Notes under the pieces: generated by a model | The model's input: only the letters and a program-made list of their open reading frames with translations | What the model was told of the DNA's origin: nothing | Database searches by the model: none | Shown here: positions 7,442 through 17,328 of the stretch, piece by piece | Layout: every line of letters starts with the position of its first letter | Numbering within the stretch: the stretch's first letter is position 1 | Source: Streptomyces liangshanensis | GTDB taxonomy: Bacteria; Actinomycetota; Actinomycetes; Streptomycetales; Streptomycetaceae | Assembly: GCF_011694815.1 (NCBI RefSeq) | Contig: NZ_CP050177.1 | Coordinates: 3,286,001-3,350,000 of the forward strand | Direction: 5' to 3' | Length of the DNA: 64,000 nucleotides | Made by a program: the position numbers and the translations under genes

Positions 7442-8635
7442 TCATGGCGGGCCCGAGCCGTTCAGCCAGAAGGCACCGTACGCCGCCGCGACCACCGTCA
7501 TCAGGGTCAGCGTGAGGTACGTGACCCTCGGGCGCGAGCGCGCCAGGACCACCGCCAACGGCAGGAGCAGCGGGAAGGCGGGCAGCAGGAGGCGGGGCTT
7601 GGAACCGAAGTAGCCCGACGCCCCCACCGCCAGGAGCGTGACCACCGCGCTGTAGACGAGGAGCGCGGGCGGCTGGAGCTGGCGGGCGCCGATCCAGTGT
7701 GGCCAGGCGGCCAGCAGCAGAAGGGCCAGCAGGATCACGGCGGCGAGCGCGGCCGACGGGGTGCCGGTGAGGCCGTCCGCCAGGAAGCGCGCGAACGCCA
7801 GGCCGCCGTCGAACCCGTTCCCCCACCCCGCCTGCACGTCCAGGTAGCCGAAGAGGCCGCCCTGCCGGGTGCCCACCCAGAGGATGTACCCCACCGCCCC
7901 CAGCGGCGCGAGCACGCAGCCCGCGAGGATCCGCCAGGCGGGCGGCGCGGTCGGCCGGTCGGTCCGCCTCGCCTCTCTCGCGCCGAGTGCCGCCGTGACG
8001 ATCAGCGCCGCGCTCACCGCGAGACCCACCGGGCGGGTCAGCCCGGCGAGGCACGCGAGCGAACCCGCCACGATCCAGCGGCCGGTGAGCACCGCGTACA
8101 GCCCCCACGCGGCGAGCGCCACGAACAGCGACTCGCTGTACGCCATGGACTGGACGACGCCGACGGGCAGCGCCGCCCACAGGCCGACCAGGACCACCCC
8201 GGTCCCGCGGTCGTAGCAGTGCGCGGCGACCGCGAAGAGGCCCCAGGCCGCGGCGACCGACGCCAGGGCGCTGATCAGCAGGCCCGCGTCGGCCGGGCTG
8301 ACGAACAGGACCGCGGAGAGGGCCTTCTCCAGCCAGGGGTAGAGGGGGAAGAAGGCCATGCTCGACAGGTCGCGGCCGTCCGGCGCGTGCAGGGTGTAGC
8401 CGTACCCGAGGTCGGCGACCCGTACGTACCAGAGGGAGTCCCAGCGCCGCGAGAGGAGTTCGTGGGCGCTGTGGCCGGCGAGTCGGGACCAGACGACGAG
8501 GGTCACGAGGCAGAGGGCGCGGATCGCCACGAACAGCGCGAGCGCGGGGGCCGCGAGGCGTGCGGCGGAGCGGATCCGCAGGAGCGGGGGGTCGCTGAGG
8601 TCGTCGCTCGGCGGTCGGACGGAGGTCAGCGGCAC
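7442..8635 (-). CDS. PIG-V-like mannosyltransferase family membrane protein
   Basis: A 397-residue polytopic protein with about ten hydrophobic segments. The first extracytoplasmic loop carries SRRWDSLWYVRVADLGY, followed by SSMAFFPLYPWLEKAL. These match the (W)D-x-x-(W/H)Y and FFPLYP signatures of the PIG-V/GPI-mannosyltransferase-like GT-C family of actinobacteria. Such enzymes use polyprenyl-phosphate sugar donors and act on the outer face of the membrane, often on lipoglycans or glycoproteins. The acceptor here is unknown. The GTG start at 8635 has GGGAGA upstream. No sugar-nucleotide gene is adjacent. Confidence 0.82.
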   Translation of the reverse strand: MPLTSVRPPSDDLSDPPLLRIRSAARLAAPALALFVAIRALCLVTLVVWSRLAGHSAHELLSRRWDSLWYVRVADLGYGYTLHAPDGRDLSSMAFFPLYPWLEKALSAVLFVSPADAGLLISALASVAAAWGLFAVAAHCYDRGTGVVLVGLWAALPVGVVQSMAYSESLFVALAAWGLYAVLTGRWIVAGSLACLAGLTRPVGLAVSAALIVTAALGAREARRTDRPTAPPAWRILAGCVLAPLGAVGYILWVGTRQGGLFGYLDVQAGWGNGFDGGLAFARFLADGLTGTPSAALAAVILLALLLLAAWPHWIGARQLQPPALLVYSAVVTLLAVGASGYFGSKPRLLLPAFPLLLPLAVVLARSRPRVTYLTLTLMTVVAAAYGAFWLNGSGPP

Positions 8636-8693
8636 GGCGCCATTCTCCCGGAGCAGGGGAGCGGGGGTCCGGGCGGGGCGTGGGCCGGGGTGG

Positions 8694-9575
8694 TCAGAGC
8701 CGCGGCTCGGCCCGCTCCAGGACGTCCACCAGGTCCCCCAGGGCGAGCTTGCCGGGCCGCAGCACCGCGTACTTGGTGCCGAACGCGACCCCGCCCACCG
8801 TGGCCCGCCGGTACAGCGCGAGCGTCCGCAGCGGCTCGGGCCCGGCGCGTTCGCCGGTCGGCTGGTCGACCAGGGTGACCGCGCACCGGATGGCGAGCTT
8901 GGTGAACCCCAGCTCGGTGTCCCCTATGCCCAGCCGCCGGAACCCGTCCTCGTGGTGCGGGGCGCCGGCGCCGCCCGTGCCGGCCCCGGCTCCCTGCTCG
9001 TCGTCGATGACGATGTTCGGGCGGAAGCGGGACATGGCGAGCGGGGCTCCGCCCGCTTCCGCGACGCGCGCGTTGAGCGCGGCGAGCGACGCGCGGGACA
9101 GCAGGTGTACGGCCCCGCTGTCGGCGAAGCCGCAGGTCCCGGGGGTGAGCCCGTCGGTCGCCCGGGTGTGGTCGGGCGGGACGCGCACGAGGCGGCTGGG
9201 CGCGCCCAGCACGTGGGTGAGCCAGCGGGCGGCCGACTCGCCCTGGTCGACGGCGCGGTAGGGCGTTCCGAACATCTCGACGTCCACGGTCGGGGACGTA
9301 CGGTCCACGTCGACGCACAGGTCGTCCACGGGCGGGATCCCGGCGCCCTCCGCGTCCCGTACCGCGAGCGTCAGTTGATCGCCGTTCGCGCCGATCCCCG
9401 GCCGGATCAGGGCCAGGCGCGGGTCGCGGCGCTGGCTGCGGAACACCCCGTCCCCGTCGACCACCATGAAGCTGCGGTCGTGGGCGAGGCCCGCCTCGGT
9501 CATCAGCGCCTCGGTCAGGTCCACACCGGCGCATCCCTTGACGGGATAGGTCGTCAACTCCACCACTCGGGCCAC
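8694..9575 (-). CDS. MOSC domain-containing protein
   Basis: A 293-residue cytosolic protein with an N-terminal MOSC beta-barrel (VVELTTYPVKGCAGVDLTEA, then HDRSFMVVDGDG) and a C-terminal MOSC domain (FRPNIVIDDEQG, AIRCAVTLVDQPTGERAGPEPLRTLALYR). The conserved Cys expected in the MOSC core is seen in IRCAVTLVD. MOSC proteins bind molybdenum cofactor and include mARC-type reductases and molybdenum-hydroxylase sulfurases. This one has no fused ferredoxin domain. A GTG start at 9575 is used. It lies 58 bp upstream of the mannosyltransferase gene on the same strand. Substrate unknown. Confidence 0.88.
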   Translation of the reverse strand: MARVVELTTYPVKGCAGVDLTEALMTEAGLAHDRSFMVVDGDGVFRSQRRDPRLALIRPGIGANGDQLTLAVRDAEGAGIPPVDDLCVDVDRTSPTVDVEMFGTPYRAVDQGESAARWLTHVLGAPSRLVRVPPDHTRATDGLTPGTCGFADSGAVHLLSRASLAALNARVAEAGGAPLAMSRFRPNIVIDDEQGAGAGTGGAGAPHHEDGFRRLGIGDTELGFTKLAIRCAVTLVDQPTGERAGPEPLRTLALYRRATVGGVAFGTKYAVLRPGKLALGDLVDVLERAEPRL

Positions 9576-9599
9576 CGGAACAGGCTAGGCCATCGACGG

Positions 9600-9635
9600 C
9601 CGCGGGCCCCGGGAATCGTTCCCCGGGGCCCGCGG
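9600..9635 (-). terminator. Hairpin terminator downstream of the alkaline phosphatase
   Basis: A perfect 14-bp stem (CCGCGGGCCCCGGG on the minus strand) with an 8-nt loop lies between the alkaline phosphatase stop and the MOSC gene start. The T-tract is absent, as is common in high-GC actinobacteria. Confidence 0.7.
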
Positions 9636-9685
9636 TCACACTGCCTCGCCCGTACGTGAGCGGTGCGGCGTACGCCAGCTGTACG

Positions 9686-10978
9686 TCAGCGGCGCGGCGC
9701 CAGCACCTCACGCAGCACGTCGTGCACGTACGTGTTCGGGTGCTTGCCCGAGAAGCGGTCCGAGAGCGGGCCGCTCGCCGTCACCGGCACGTCCACGCTG
9801 GTGTGGCCCGACGTCGTCCAGTCGATGGTGAACGTACGGTCGCTGCCGCGGATGCTGAACGGGCCGTCCTCGGCGGAGATCGCGTCGCCGGACTCGTCGG
9901 TGGCGTCGTTCTCCTCGACCGAGAGACCGCCGGTCTCGTGGTCGCCGGTCACGACGAGCAGGGTGTCGGGGTGCGTCGCCACGTAGGCGCGGGCGACCGC
10001 GACGGCCTTCTCCAGCTGCTGCACGGACTGGAGGACGCGGGCGCCGTTGTTGGCGTGCGCGAACTCGTCGGTGCCCTCCTCCTCGACCATGAGGAAGAAG
10101 CCCTTCTTGTTCTTGTCCAGGCTGCCCAGCGCCTTGCTGGTCATGGTGCCGAGGTCCACGACCGGGCTGTAGACGTCGCCCTGGCCCTCGGGGCGCTGCT
10201 GGAACAGCTCCTCGTTGGCGAACAGGCCGAGGATCTTGCCGTTCTTGGCCTTCTCCAGCTCCTTCGCGCTGGTGACGTACGAGTAGCCGGCCTTCTTGGC
10301 CTTCTGGATCAGGTTGCCCTTGGTGCCCTTGCTCGCCTCGGACGTGTCCTCGGCGGGCTTGTCCTGGAAGGCGCCCGGCGTGCCGGCGGGGAGCCACCAG
10401 TCCTCGCCGCCGCCGAGGATGACGTCGGGCTTGCTGACGTCGAGGTACTGGCGGGCGATCTCGTCCTGCTTCGAACGGTCGGCGGAGTTGGCGAAGAACG
10501 CCGCCGGCGACGCGTCGGTGACCTGGGCGGTGGTGACCAGGCCGGTGGCCTTGCCGGCCGCCTTGGCCTGCTGGCCGAGGGTCGCCAGCGGGTTGCCGTC
10601 CACGTCGACGCTGATCGCGCCGTTGTACGTCTTCTCGCCCGTGGCCCACGCGGTGGCCGCCGCGGCGGAGTCCGTCACCACGGCCTTCGGGTCGCGCGGG
10701 GTGGTGGTGAGCTGGCCGGACGCGGTGAGGCGGTCCATGGCCAACTGGCCTTCCAGGCCGGCGAGGTGCAGGCGCCCCGCCTCGCGCATCGAGGCGCCCA
10801 TGCCGTCACCGTTGATGAAGATGACGTTCTTCGCGGTCGGCGTCTTCGCCTTCGCCGCGGACTGCGGAGCGGCGGCCGACGCCCCCAGCGTCGGGTTGAG
10901 CACCATCGTCGCCACGGCGGCGGTCACGGCCGCGGCGACGGGCGCGGCCCATCGCGTACCAAGCACGCGTGTGTTCAC
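9686..10978 (-). CDS. Secreted alkaline phosphatase, PhoA superfamily
   Basis: A 430-residue exported alkaline phosphatase that hydrolyses phosphomonoesters outside the cell. A signal peptide covers about residues 1-37. The mature enzyme starts with NVIFINGDGMG (metal-binding Asp). The nucleophile motif is VTDSAAAATAWATGEK, with the Ser in DSAAAATA. Later come LVTTAQVTDASPAAFFAN, the DEFAHANN metal-ligand region and VTGDHETGG near the zinc site. The GTG at 10978 has GAGGAG upstream. In the genus such enzymes belong to the Pho regulon, but I see no clear GTTCACC repeat in the 202 bp upstream. Together with the metallophosphatase and HupE-like genes it gives the left 11 kb a phosphate-scavenging character. 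Confidence 0.92.
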   Translation of the reverse strand: MNTRVLGTRWAAPVAAAVTAAVATMVLNPTLGASAAAPQSAAKAKTPTAKNVIFINGDGMGASMREAGRLHLAGLEGQLAMDRLTASGQLTTTPRDPKAVVTDSAAAATAWATGEKTYNGAISVDVDGNPLATLGQQAKAAGKATGLVTTAQVTDASPAAFFANSADRSKQDEIARQYLDVSKPDVILGGGEDWWLPAGTPGAFQDKPAEDTSEASKGTKGNLIQKAKKAGYSYVTSAKELEKAKNGKILGLFANEELFQQRPEGQGDVYSPVVDLGTMTSKALGSLDKNKKGFFLMVEEEGTDEFAHANNGARVLQSVQQLEKAVAVARAYVATHPDTLLVVTGDHETGGLSVEENDATDESGDAISAEDGPFSIRGSDRTFTIDWTTSGHTSVDVPVTASGPLSDRFSGKHPNTYVHDVLREVLAPRR

Positions 10979-11180
10979 AACAGCTCCTCAGGAATCGCAC
11001 AGCTTTCGCCGAGGAAGCTAAGCGGACGGACCGTCTCCGCAGTGACGGGTAGGTGGCGGCGGGGGAAACACGGGGCGGACGACGCCTGGTCCGTACAGCT
11101 ACCCGGCCCGCCCGCCCCGCACTTACGTCCCGTACCGGCACACGTCGGCACACAAGGCGCCCGCCGGCGCCCGCCGGCGC

Positions 11181-14100
11181 TCAGTCCTCGGCGCCGTTGT
11201 CCTCCAGGTCGCCCTCGGTCTCCAGGAACACCTGCCGCAGCGCGTCCAGCACCGCCGGGTCGGGCTTCTCCCACATCCCGCGCGACTCGGCCTCCAGCAG
11301 CCGTTCGGCGATCCCGTGCAGCGCCCAGGGGTTGGCCTCCTGGAGGAACCGCCGGTTCTCCGGGTCCAGGACGTACGTCTCCGTCAGCTTGTCGTACATC
11401 CAGTCGGCGACCACGCCGGTCGTCGCGTCGTACCCGAAGAGGTAGTCGACGGTCGCGGCCAGCTCGAACGCGCCCTTGTAGCCGTGGCGCCGCATCGCCT
11501 CGATCCAGCGGGGGTTGACGACCCGGGCGCGGAAGACGCGCGAGGTCTCCTCCAGCAGCGTGCGGGTGCGGACCGTCTCGGGGCGGGTCGAGTCGCCGAT
11601 GTACGCCTCCGGGGCGGTGCCCCGGAGCGCGCGCACGGTGGCCACCATCCCGCCGTGGTACTGGAAGTAGTCGTCGGAGTCCGCGATGTCGTGCTCGCGG
11701 GTGTCGGTGTTCTTCGCGGCCACCGCGATGCGCTTGTACGCGGTCTCCATCTCGCCGCGCGCCGGGCGGCCGTCGAGGTCGCGGCCGTACGCGTACCCGC
11801 CCCAGACCGTGTAGACCTCGGCGAGGTCCGCGTCCGTGCGCCAGTCGCGGCTGTCGATGAGCTGGAGGATGCCCGCCCCGTACGTACCGGGCCGGGAGCC
11901 GAAGATACGGGTGGTGGCGCGCCGTTCGTCGCCGTGCTCGGCCAGGTCGGCCTGGGCGTGGGCGCGGATGAAGTTGACGTCGGCGGGCTCGTCCAGCGAG
12001 GCGGCGAGGCGGACCGCGTCGTCCAGCAGCCCGATGGCGTGCGGGAAGGCGTCGCGGAAGAAGCCGCTGATGCGCAGGGTGACGTCGACGCGGGGGCGGC
12101 CCAGCTCGGCGGCGGGTATCGCCTCGATGCCCGTGACGCGCCGGGACGCGTCGTCCCAGACGGGCCGGACGCCGAGCAGCGCGAGCGCCTCCGCGATGTC
12201 GTCGCCCGAGGTGCGCATCGCGCTCGTACCCCACAGGGAGAGGCCGACGGAGGTGGGCCACTCGCCGTTGTCCGCGCGGTACCGCTCCAGGAGGGAGTCG
12301 GCGAGGGCCTGGCCGGTCTCCCAGGCGAGGCGGGAGGGGACGGCCTTGGGGTCGACGGAGTAGAAGTTGCGGCCGGTCGGCAGGACGTTGACCAGGCCGC
12401 GCAGCGGGGACCCGGAGGGTCCCGCCGGGACGAACCCGCCGCTCAGGGCGTGCAGGACGTGGTCGATCTCGTCGGTGGTGCCGGCCAGGCGCGGGACGAC
12501 CTCGCGGGCGGCGAAGCCGAGGATGTCCGCGACCGCCGGGTCGTGCCCGGCGGCGATACGGGGCGCGGCGGCCGGGTCCCAGTCGGCGTCCTCCATCGCC
12601 TGCACCAGGGCGCGGGCCCGCTCCTCGGCCTCGTCGGCGGTGGTGCGGGTGGCGGCGGACTCGTCCAGGCCGAGGGCCTCGCGCAGGCCGGGGAGCGACG
12701 ACGTGCCGCCCCAGATCTGGCGGGCGCGCAGGATGGCCAGGACCAGGTTGACGCGCGCGGGTCCGGTGGGCGCGCCGCCGAGGACGTGCAGGCCGTCGCG
12801 GATCTGCGCGTCCTTGATCTCGCAGAGCCAGCCGTCGAGATGGAGGATGAACTCGTCGAAGCCCTCGTCCTCGGGGCGGTCCGCCACCCCCAGGTCGTGG
12901 TCGAGCTTGGCCGCCTGGATCAGCGTCCAGATCTGGGCGCGGATCGCGGGCAGCTTGGCCGGGTCCATGGCGGCGATCGACGCGTGCTCGTCCAGGAGCT
13001 GTTCGAGGCGCGCGATGTCCCCGTACGACTCGGCGCGCGCCATCGGCGGCACCAGGTGGTCCACGAGGGTGGCGTGGACGCGGCGCTTGGCCTGCGTGCC
13101 CTCGCCGGGGTCGTTGACGAGGAAGGGGTAGATCAGCGGGAGGTCGCCGAGGGCCGCGTCGGGCGCGCAGGAGGCGGACAGCCCCGCGTTCTTCCCGGGC
13201 AGCCATTCCAGGTTGCCGTGCTTGCCGAGGTGGATCATGGCGTCGGCGCCGAACCCGCCGTCCTCCTGGGACGCCTGGATCCACCGGTAGGCGGCCAGGT
13301 AGTGGTGCGAGGGCGGCAGGTCGGGGTCGTGGTAGATCGCGATGGGATTCTCGCCGAAGCCGCGCGGCGGCTGGATGAGGATGAGCAGGTTCCCGCGCCG
13401 CAGGGCGGCGAGGACGATGTCGCCGTCGGGGTCGCCGCCGTGGCCGACACGGCTCTTGTCGAGGAACATCGCGCCGGGCGCCGGGCCCCAGTGCCGCTCG
13501 ACCGCTTCCCGCAGGTCGGCGGGGAGCTGCCCGAACCAGCGCCGGTAGTCGGCCGCGGGTATCCGGACCGGGTTGCGGGCCAACTGCTCGTCGGTGAGCC
13601 ACTCCTGGTCGTGGCCGCCGGCCTCGATGAGGGCGTAGATCAGCTCGTCGCCGTCGCCGGACTCCAGCCCGGGCACCTCCTCGTCGCCGAAGTCGTACCC
13701 GTCGTCCCGCAGCTCGCGCAGGAGGGCGACGGCGCTGGCGGGGGTGTCGAGCCCGACCGCGTTCCCGATCCGGGAGTGCTTTGTCGGGTAGGCGGAGAGC
13801 ACCAGGGCGAGGCGCTTGTCCTGGTTCAGGATGTAGCGCAGGCGCCCGTGCCGGACGGCGATCCCGGCGACGCGCGCCGACCGCTCGGGGTCCGCGACGT
13901 ACGACGGGAGGCCGTCCTCGTCGATCTCCTTGAACGAGAACGGGACCGTGATGAGCCGGCCGTCGAACTCCGGCACCGCGACCTGCGACGCCGCGTCCAG
14001 CGGCGACAGCCCCTCGTCGTTCTCCTCCCAGGCGGCGCGGCTGCTGGTGAGGCAGAGGGCCTGGAGGATCGGCACGTCGAGCGCGGCGAGCGCGCCCGCG

Positions 14101-14822
14101 TCCCACGACTCGTCGTCCCCGCCCGCCGAGGCCTCGGCGGGCCGGGTGCCGCCGGCGGCCAGCACGGTGGTGATGATGGCGTCCATGCCGCTCAGCGCCT
14201 GGAGCAACTCGGGCTCGGGGGCGCGCAGGGAGGCGACGAAGATCGGCACGGCCCGGCCGCCCGCCTCCTCGACGGCCTCGCTGAGGGTGTCGATGAACGC
14301 GGTGTTGCCGCTGAGGTGGTGGGCGCGGTAGTAGAGCACGCCGATCCGCGGCCGCTGCCCGAGGGCGTCCAGCGTCTCCACCCGGCGGTGGACCCGGCCC
14401 CAGGTCGGCGCGGGCTCGGGCGGCTCGAAGCCGTGCCCGGTCAGCAGGACCGTGTCGGAGAGGAACCGCGCCAGCTGGTCGAGGTTGGCGGGACCACCGT
14501 GGGCCAGATACGCGTGCGCCTCGGCGGCTATCCCGATGGGGACGGTCGACGCCTCCATCAGCTGTGCGTCGGGGGCCTGTTCGCCGGTGAGCACGACGAG
14601 GGGCCGGCCGTGGGCGAGGAGGAGGTCGATCCCCTCCTGCCAGGCGCGCAGCCCGCCGAGGAGCCGAACGACGACGAGGTCGGCGCCGTCGAGGAGCGCG
14701 GGCAGGTCGTCCAGCGCGAGCCGGGCCGGATTCGCGTACCGGTACGGGACCGGGCCGGCGGCCGCGTTGGCGGCGCGGGCGCTGAGCAGGTCGGTGTCGG
14801 AGGTCGACAGGAGCAGGATCAT
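11181..14822 (-). CDS. cobN: Cobaltochelatase subunit CobN
   Basis: A 1213-residue large subunit of the ATP-dependent aerobic cobaltochelatase, which inserts cobalt into hydrogenobyrinic acid a,c-diamide. Full length for the family. Landmarks include FVNDPGEGTQAKRR, the region around LGKHGNLEWLPGKNAGLS and the C-terminal NPRWIEAMRRHGYKGAFE followed by DYLFGYDATTGVV, all typical of the CobN/BchH superfamily. The partner AAA+ subunits (CobST or ChlID-like) are not in this window. The ATG at 14822 has GAGGAAGG upstream. The gene sits directly behind a cobalamin riboswitch, so coenzyme B12 should repress it. It is divergent from cobG. Confidence 0.97.
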   Translation of the reverse strand: MILLLSTSDTDLLSARAANAAAGPVPYRYANPARLALDDLPALLDGADLVVVRLLGGLRAWQEGIDLLLAHGRPLVVLTGEQAPDAQLMEASTVPIGIAAEAHAYLAHGGPANLDQLARFLSDTVLLTGHGFEPPEPAPTWGRVHRRVETLDALGQRPRIGVLYYRAHHLSGNTAFIDTLSEAVEEAGGRAVPIFVASLRAPEPELLQALSGMDAIITTVLAAGGTRPAEASAGGDDESWDAGALAALDVPILQALCLTSSRAAWEENDEGLSPLDAASQVAVPEFDGRLITVPFSFKEIDEDGLPSYVADPERSARVAGIAVRHGRLRYILNQDKRLALVLSAYPTKHSRIGNAVGLDTPASAVALLRELRDDGYDFGDEEVPGLESGDGDELIYALIEAGGHDQEWLTDEQLARNPVRIPAADYRRWFGQLPADLREAVERHWGPAPGAMFLDKSRVGHGGDPDGDIVLAALRRGNLLILIQPPRGFGENPIAIYHDPDLPPSHHYLAAYRWIQASQEDGGFGADAMIHLGKHGNLEWLPGKNAGLSASCAPDAALGDLPLIYPFLVNDPGEGTQAKRRVHATLVDHLVPPMARAESYGDIARLEQLLDEHASIAAMDPAKLPAIRAQIWTLIQAAKLDHDLGVADRPEDEGFDEFILHLDGWLCEIKDAQIRDGLHVLGGAPTGPARVNLVLAILRARQIWGGTSSLPGLREALGLDESAATRTTADEAEERARALVQAMEDADWDPAAAPRIAAGHDPAVADILGFAAREVVPRLAGTTDEIDHVLHALSGGFVPAGPSGSPLRGLVNVLPTGRNFYSVDPKAVPSRLAWETGQALADSLLERYRADNGEWPTSVGLSLWGTSAMRTSGDDIAEALALLGVRPVWDDASRRVTGIEAIPAAELGRPRVDVTLRISGFFRDAFPHAIGLLDDAVRLAASLDEPADVNFIRAHAQADLAEHGDERRATTRIFGSRPGTYGAGILQLIDSRDWRTDADLAEVYTVWGGYAYGRDLDGRPARGEMETAYKRIAVAAKNTDTREHDIADSDDYFQYHGGMVATVRALRGTAPEAYIGDSTRPETVRTRTLLEETSRVFRARVVNPRWIEAMRRHGYKGAFELAATVDYLFGYDATTGVVADWMYDKLTETYVLDPENRRFLQEANPWALHGIAERLLEAESRGMWEKPDPAVLDALRQVFLETEGDLEDNGAED

Positions 14823-14864
14823 GCGGCGTCTGGCCTTCCTCGGGGTCCGCGCCCCGGGCGGTGG

Positions 14865-15025
14865 GAGGACGGCGGGAGTTCCTGACTCACCCGGCTGCTG
14901 CCGGGCTCACAGTGGCGGGACCGCGCCGGATTCGCACCGGGCTTCCTCCCCTGACGCCGTCGCTGACGGTGGCGGACCTGGCGGGCCGCCGTCTGCATAC
15001 GTCTGCATAGTAGGTGGTGCAGGTC
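14865..15025 (-). promoter_or_regulatory. Cobalamin riboswitch controlling cobN
   Basis: On the minus strand the leader contains the conserved cobalamin-riboswitch core: GGGAGGAAGCCCGGTGCGAA, then TCCGGCGCGGTCCCGCCACT, then GTGAGCCCGGCAGCAGCCGGG with GAGTCAGGAACTCCCGCC at the 3' side. These cover the B12-box GC(G)GTCCCGCCACTGT and the flanking helices. It ends about 40 nt before the cobN start, so it probably masks the ribosome site or terminates early when adenosylcobalamin binds. A TACTAT -10-like hexamer lies at 15012-15007, beside a TATGCAGACG direct repeat. Boundaries are approximate. Confidence 0.93.
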
Positions 15026-15124
15026 ACGGGCGGGGAGGGCGCCTGAGCGAGCACCCGGGCGGCCGGGCGCCGACGGACCCCGCGCTCGGGGCCGGCCCCC
15101 GGGCACGTGGGTATGCTCGCCGCC

Positions 15125-16681
15125 ATGCCGCCCACCTCGCCAACACCCGTGAACCGGGACGAAGCTCCCGTGCGGGAGCGCGGTGACGCCTGCCCGGGCG
15201 CGCTCCGGCTGCACGCCGCCGACGACGGCCGGCTGGCCCGTCTGCGCCTGCCCGCAGGGGTGCTGACGCACCACCAGGCGGGGGTCCTGGAGGCCGCGGC
15301 GGAGCGCCTGGGCGACGGGCATCTGGACATCACCTCGCGGGGCAACGTCCAGCTGCGGGGGCTGGGCGAGAGCTGTGGCGGGCAGCTCGCGCGGATGCTG
15401 TACGACGCCGGACTGCTGCCGTCCGAGGCGCACGAGCGGATACGGAACATCGTCGCCTCGCCGCTGGCCGGGCTGGACGGCCGTGACCGTGACCGCGACC
15501 TGGACCGGGCTCGATCGTCTGCGCACTCTGTGCAGTTGTGGTCGAAGGAACTGGACGAGCTGCTGTGCGCGAGCGCGGCCGCGACAGCCCTCTCCGGGCG
15601 CTTTCTCTTCGCGCTGGACGACGGCCGGGGCGATGTGGCCGCCTTGGGTGCGGATGTGACCTTGCTCGCACAACGCTACGACACCGCCACCCTGCTCATC
15701 CAGACAAATCCGTCAGGTTGGCGAGTGCCCGCCACCGACGCGGCCCGCGCCGCGCTGGTGGCGGCGGAGGCGTTCCTCACCGTCGCGGCGGCCGGCGGCT
15801 CGGGCGCCTGGCGCGTACGGGAACTGCCCGCCGGCCACGGCCTGGACGCGGCGGTGACCGCGCGGCTCGCGGAGGCCGGGATTCCGGCGGACCGCGTCCC
15901 GGCGCCCGACCACATCCCGGCGGACCGCGTCCCGGCACCCGACCACATCCCGGCGGCGGACCAGCAGCCCGGGCCGGCGGCCGGCCCCCCGGCCCTGGGA
16001 GCGGTCCGCTCCCCCGACGGGACGGTGGCCCTCTCCGTCCAGGCCCCGCTGGGCCGCCTGAGCGTGGCCCAGTGGCGGCTGCTCCGTACAGCGGCGGCAG
16101 CGGCGGCGGCGACGGCGGCGGCGGGAGGCAGCGAAACCGGAACGGCGTACGGCACCCTCCGCGTCACCCCCTGGCGCGGCGTGGTCGTGCCCGGCCTCGC
16201 CCCGGACACCGCCGGCGACCTGCTCGACCGCCTCCGTACCGCCGGACTGATCACCACCCCCGACTCCCCCTGGCACGGCGTCGGCGCCTGCACCGGCCGC
16301 CCCGGCTGCGCCAAGTCCCTCTCCGACGTACGGACGGACGCGACCCAAGTGGCCCAAGGGGCCCAGGTGGCCCAGGTGGCCCGGGCAACCCACGCCCCGC
16401 CCCCGCCACCCCCCGGACAGCGCGACCCCGGACCGCACCACCCCCACCTGCCCGTCCACTGGTCCGGCTGCGCCCGCCGCTGCGGCCACCCCCAAGGCAC
16501 CTCCTGGGTGGACGCCGTCGCGACGGGCGAGGGCACCTACGACGTCACCGTCCGCACCGCCCACCAAGACCCCCGTACGACCGCGACACCCCAAGCCGTA
16601 CGGGCGGCAGGACCCGCGGCAGGACAAGACCTCGCCGGCGCCGTCGCGGCGGCACGGACGACCCCCACCATGACGAGATGA
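15125..16681 (+). CDS. cobG: Precorrin-3B synthase CobG
   Basis: About 518 residues. CobG is an oxygen-dependent siroheme/4Fe-4S-type monooxygenase that converts precorrin-3A to precorrin-3B in the aerobic cobalamin pathway. The nitrite/sulfite-reductase-like ferredoxin half domain is seen near the start ([16 protein letters not shown]). The cluster-binding cysteines appear late as [15 protein letters not shown] and [12 protein letters not shown]. Two oddities: a [12 protein letters not shown] insertion near residue 120, and a tandem repeat ([11 protein letters not shown] twice, about 258-279) that looks like a recent 30-bp duplication in a linker. The ATG at 15125 is preferred; an in-frame GTG at 15107 is possible. 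Its stop overlaps cobH by ATGA. It is transcribed away from the riboswitch. Confidence 0.93.
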   Translation: MPPTSPTPVNRDEAPVRERGDACPGALRLHAADDGRLARLRLPAGVLTHHQAGVLEAAAERLGDGHLDITSRGNVQLRGLGESCGGQLARMLYDAGLLPSEAHERIRNIVASPLAGLDGRDRDRDLDRARSSAHSVQLWSKELDELLCASAAATALSGRFLFALDDGRGDVAALGADVTLLAQRYDTATLLIQTNPSGWRVPATDAARAALVAAEAFLTVAAAGGSGAWRVRELPAGHGLDAAVTARLAEAGIPADRVPAPDHIPADRVPAPDHIPAADQQPGPAAGPPALGAVRSPDGTVALSVQAPLGRLSVAQWRLLRTAAAAAAATAAAGGSETGTAYGTLRVTPWRGVVVPGLAPDTAGDLLDRLRTAGLITTPDSPWHGVGACTGRPGCAKSLSDVRTDATQVAQGAQVAQVARATHAPPPPPPGQRDPGPHHPHLPVHWSGCARRCGHPQGTSWVDAVATGEGTYDVTVRTAHQDPRTTATPQAVRAAGPAAGQDLAGAVAAARTTPTMTR

Positions 16682-17328
16682 GCGAGACCCCAGTGTCCAC
16701 AGCGTTCGACTACGAGAAGGACGGCCCGGCGATATACCGCCAGTCCTTCGCCATGATCCGCGCCGAGGCGGACCTCACCGGGCTGCCCGCCGACGTCTCC
16801 CAGGTCGCGGTCCGGATGATCCACGCCTGCGGGATGGTCGACCTCGTGCGCGACCTCGCCTTCACCCCCGGTGTGGTGGCCCGCGCCCGCGAGGCGCTGC
16901 GCGCGGGCGCGCCGATCCTGTGCGACGTCGCCATGGTCGCCAGCGGCGTCACCCGGAAGCGGCTGCCCGCGGACAACGAGGTCGTCTGCACCCTGTCCGA
17001 CCCGTCCGTGCCCGGCCTTGCGGCCGAGTTGGGGACCACCCGCAGCGCCGCCGCGCTGGAGCTGTGGCGGGACCGCATGGAGGGCGCGGTGGTGGCCGTC
17101 GGCAACGCCCCGACCGCGCTCTTCCGGCTGCTGGAGATGATCGAGGAGGGCGCGCCGCGCCCGGCCGCCGTCATCGGCGTGCCGGTCGGCTTCGTCGGCG
17201 CGGCCGAGTCCAAGGACGCGCTGGCCGCCCATCCCTCCGGGCTGGAACACCTGGTCGTACGGGGCCGGCGCGGCGGCAGTGCGATAGCGGCGGCGGCCGT
17301 CAACGCGATCGCGAGCGAGGAAGAGTAG
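16678..17328 (+). CDS. cobH: Precorrin-8X methylmutase CobH
   Basis: A 216-residue cytosolic enzyme that moves the C11 methyl group to C12, converting precorrin-8X to hydrogenobyrinic acid. The family pattern is clear: [15 protein letters not shown], then [11 protein letters not shown] with the catalytic His, [38 protein letters not shown] and [19 protein letters not shown]. Its ATG at 16678 overlaps the cobG stop (ATGA), and its TAG overlaps the next GTG start (TAGTG), so cobG-cobH-cobIJ are translationally coupled. Confidence 0.97.
   Translation: MSETPVSTAFDYEKDGPAIYRQSFAMIRAEADLTGLPADVSQVAVRMIHACGMVDLVRDLAFTPGVVARAREALRAGAPILCDVAMVASGVTRKRLPADNEVVCTLSDPSVPGLAAELGTTRSAAALELWRDRMEGAVVAVGNAPTALFRLLEMIEEGAPRPAAVIGVPVGFVGAAESKDALAAHPSGLEHLVVRGRRGGSAIAAAAVNAIASEEE

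Noticed and set aside
10979..11180. PHO box before the alkaline phosphatase
   Set aside because: Only very degenerate 11-nt units can be drawn (GTTTCCCCCGC, CGTCACTGCGG); not strong enough to report.
10975..14885. Long open frames overlapping cobN in both strands
   Set aside because: cobN reads as a full, motif-rich CobN protein in its own frame; the others are low-complexity shadows.
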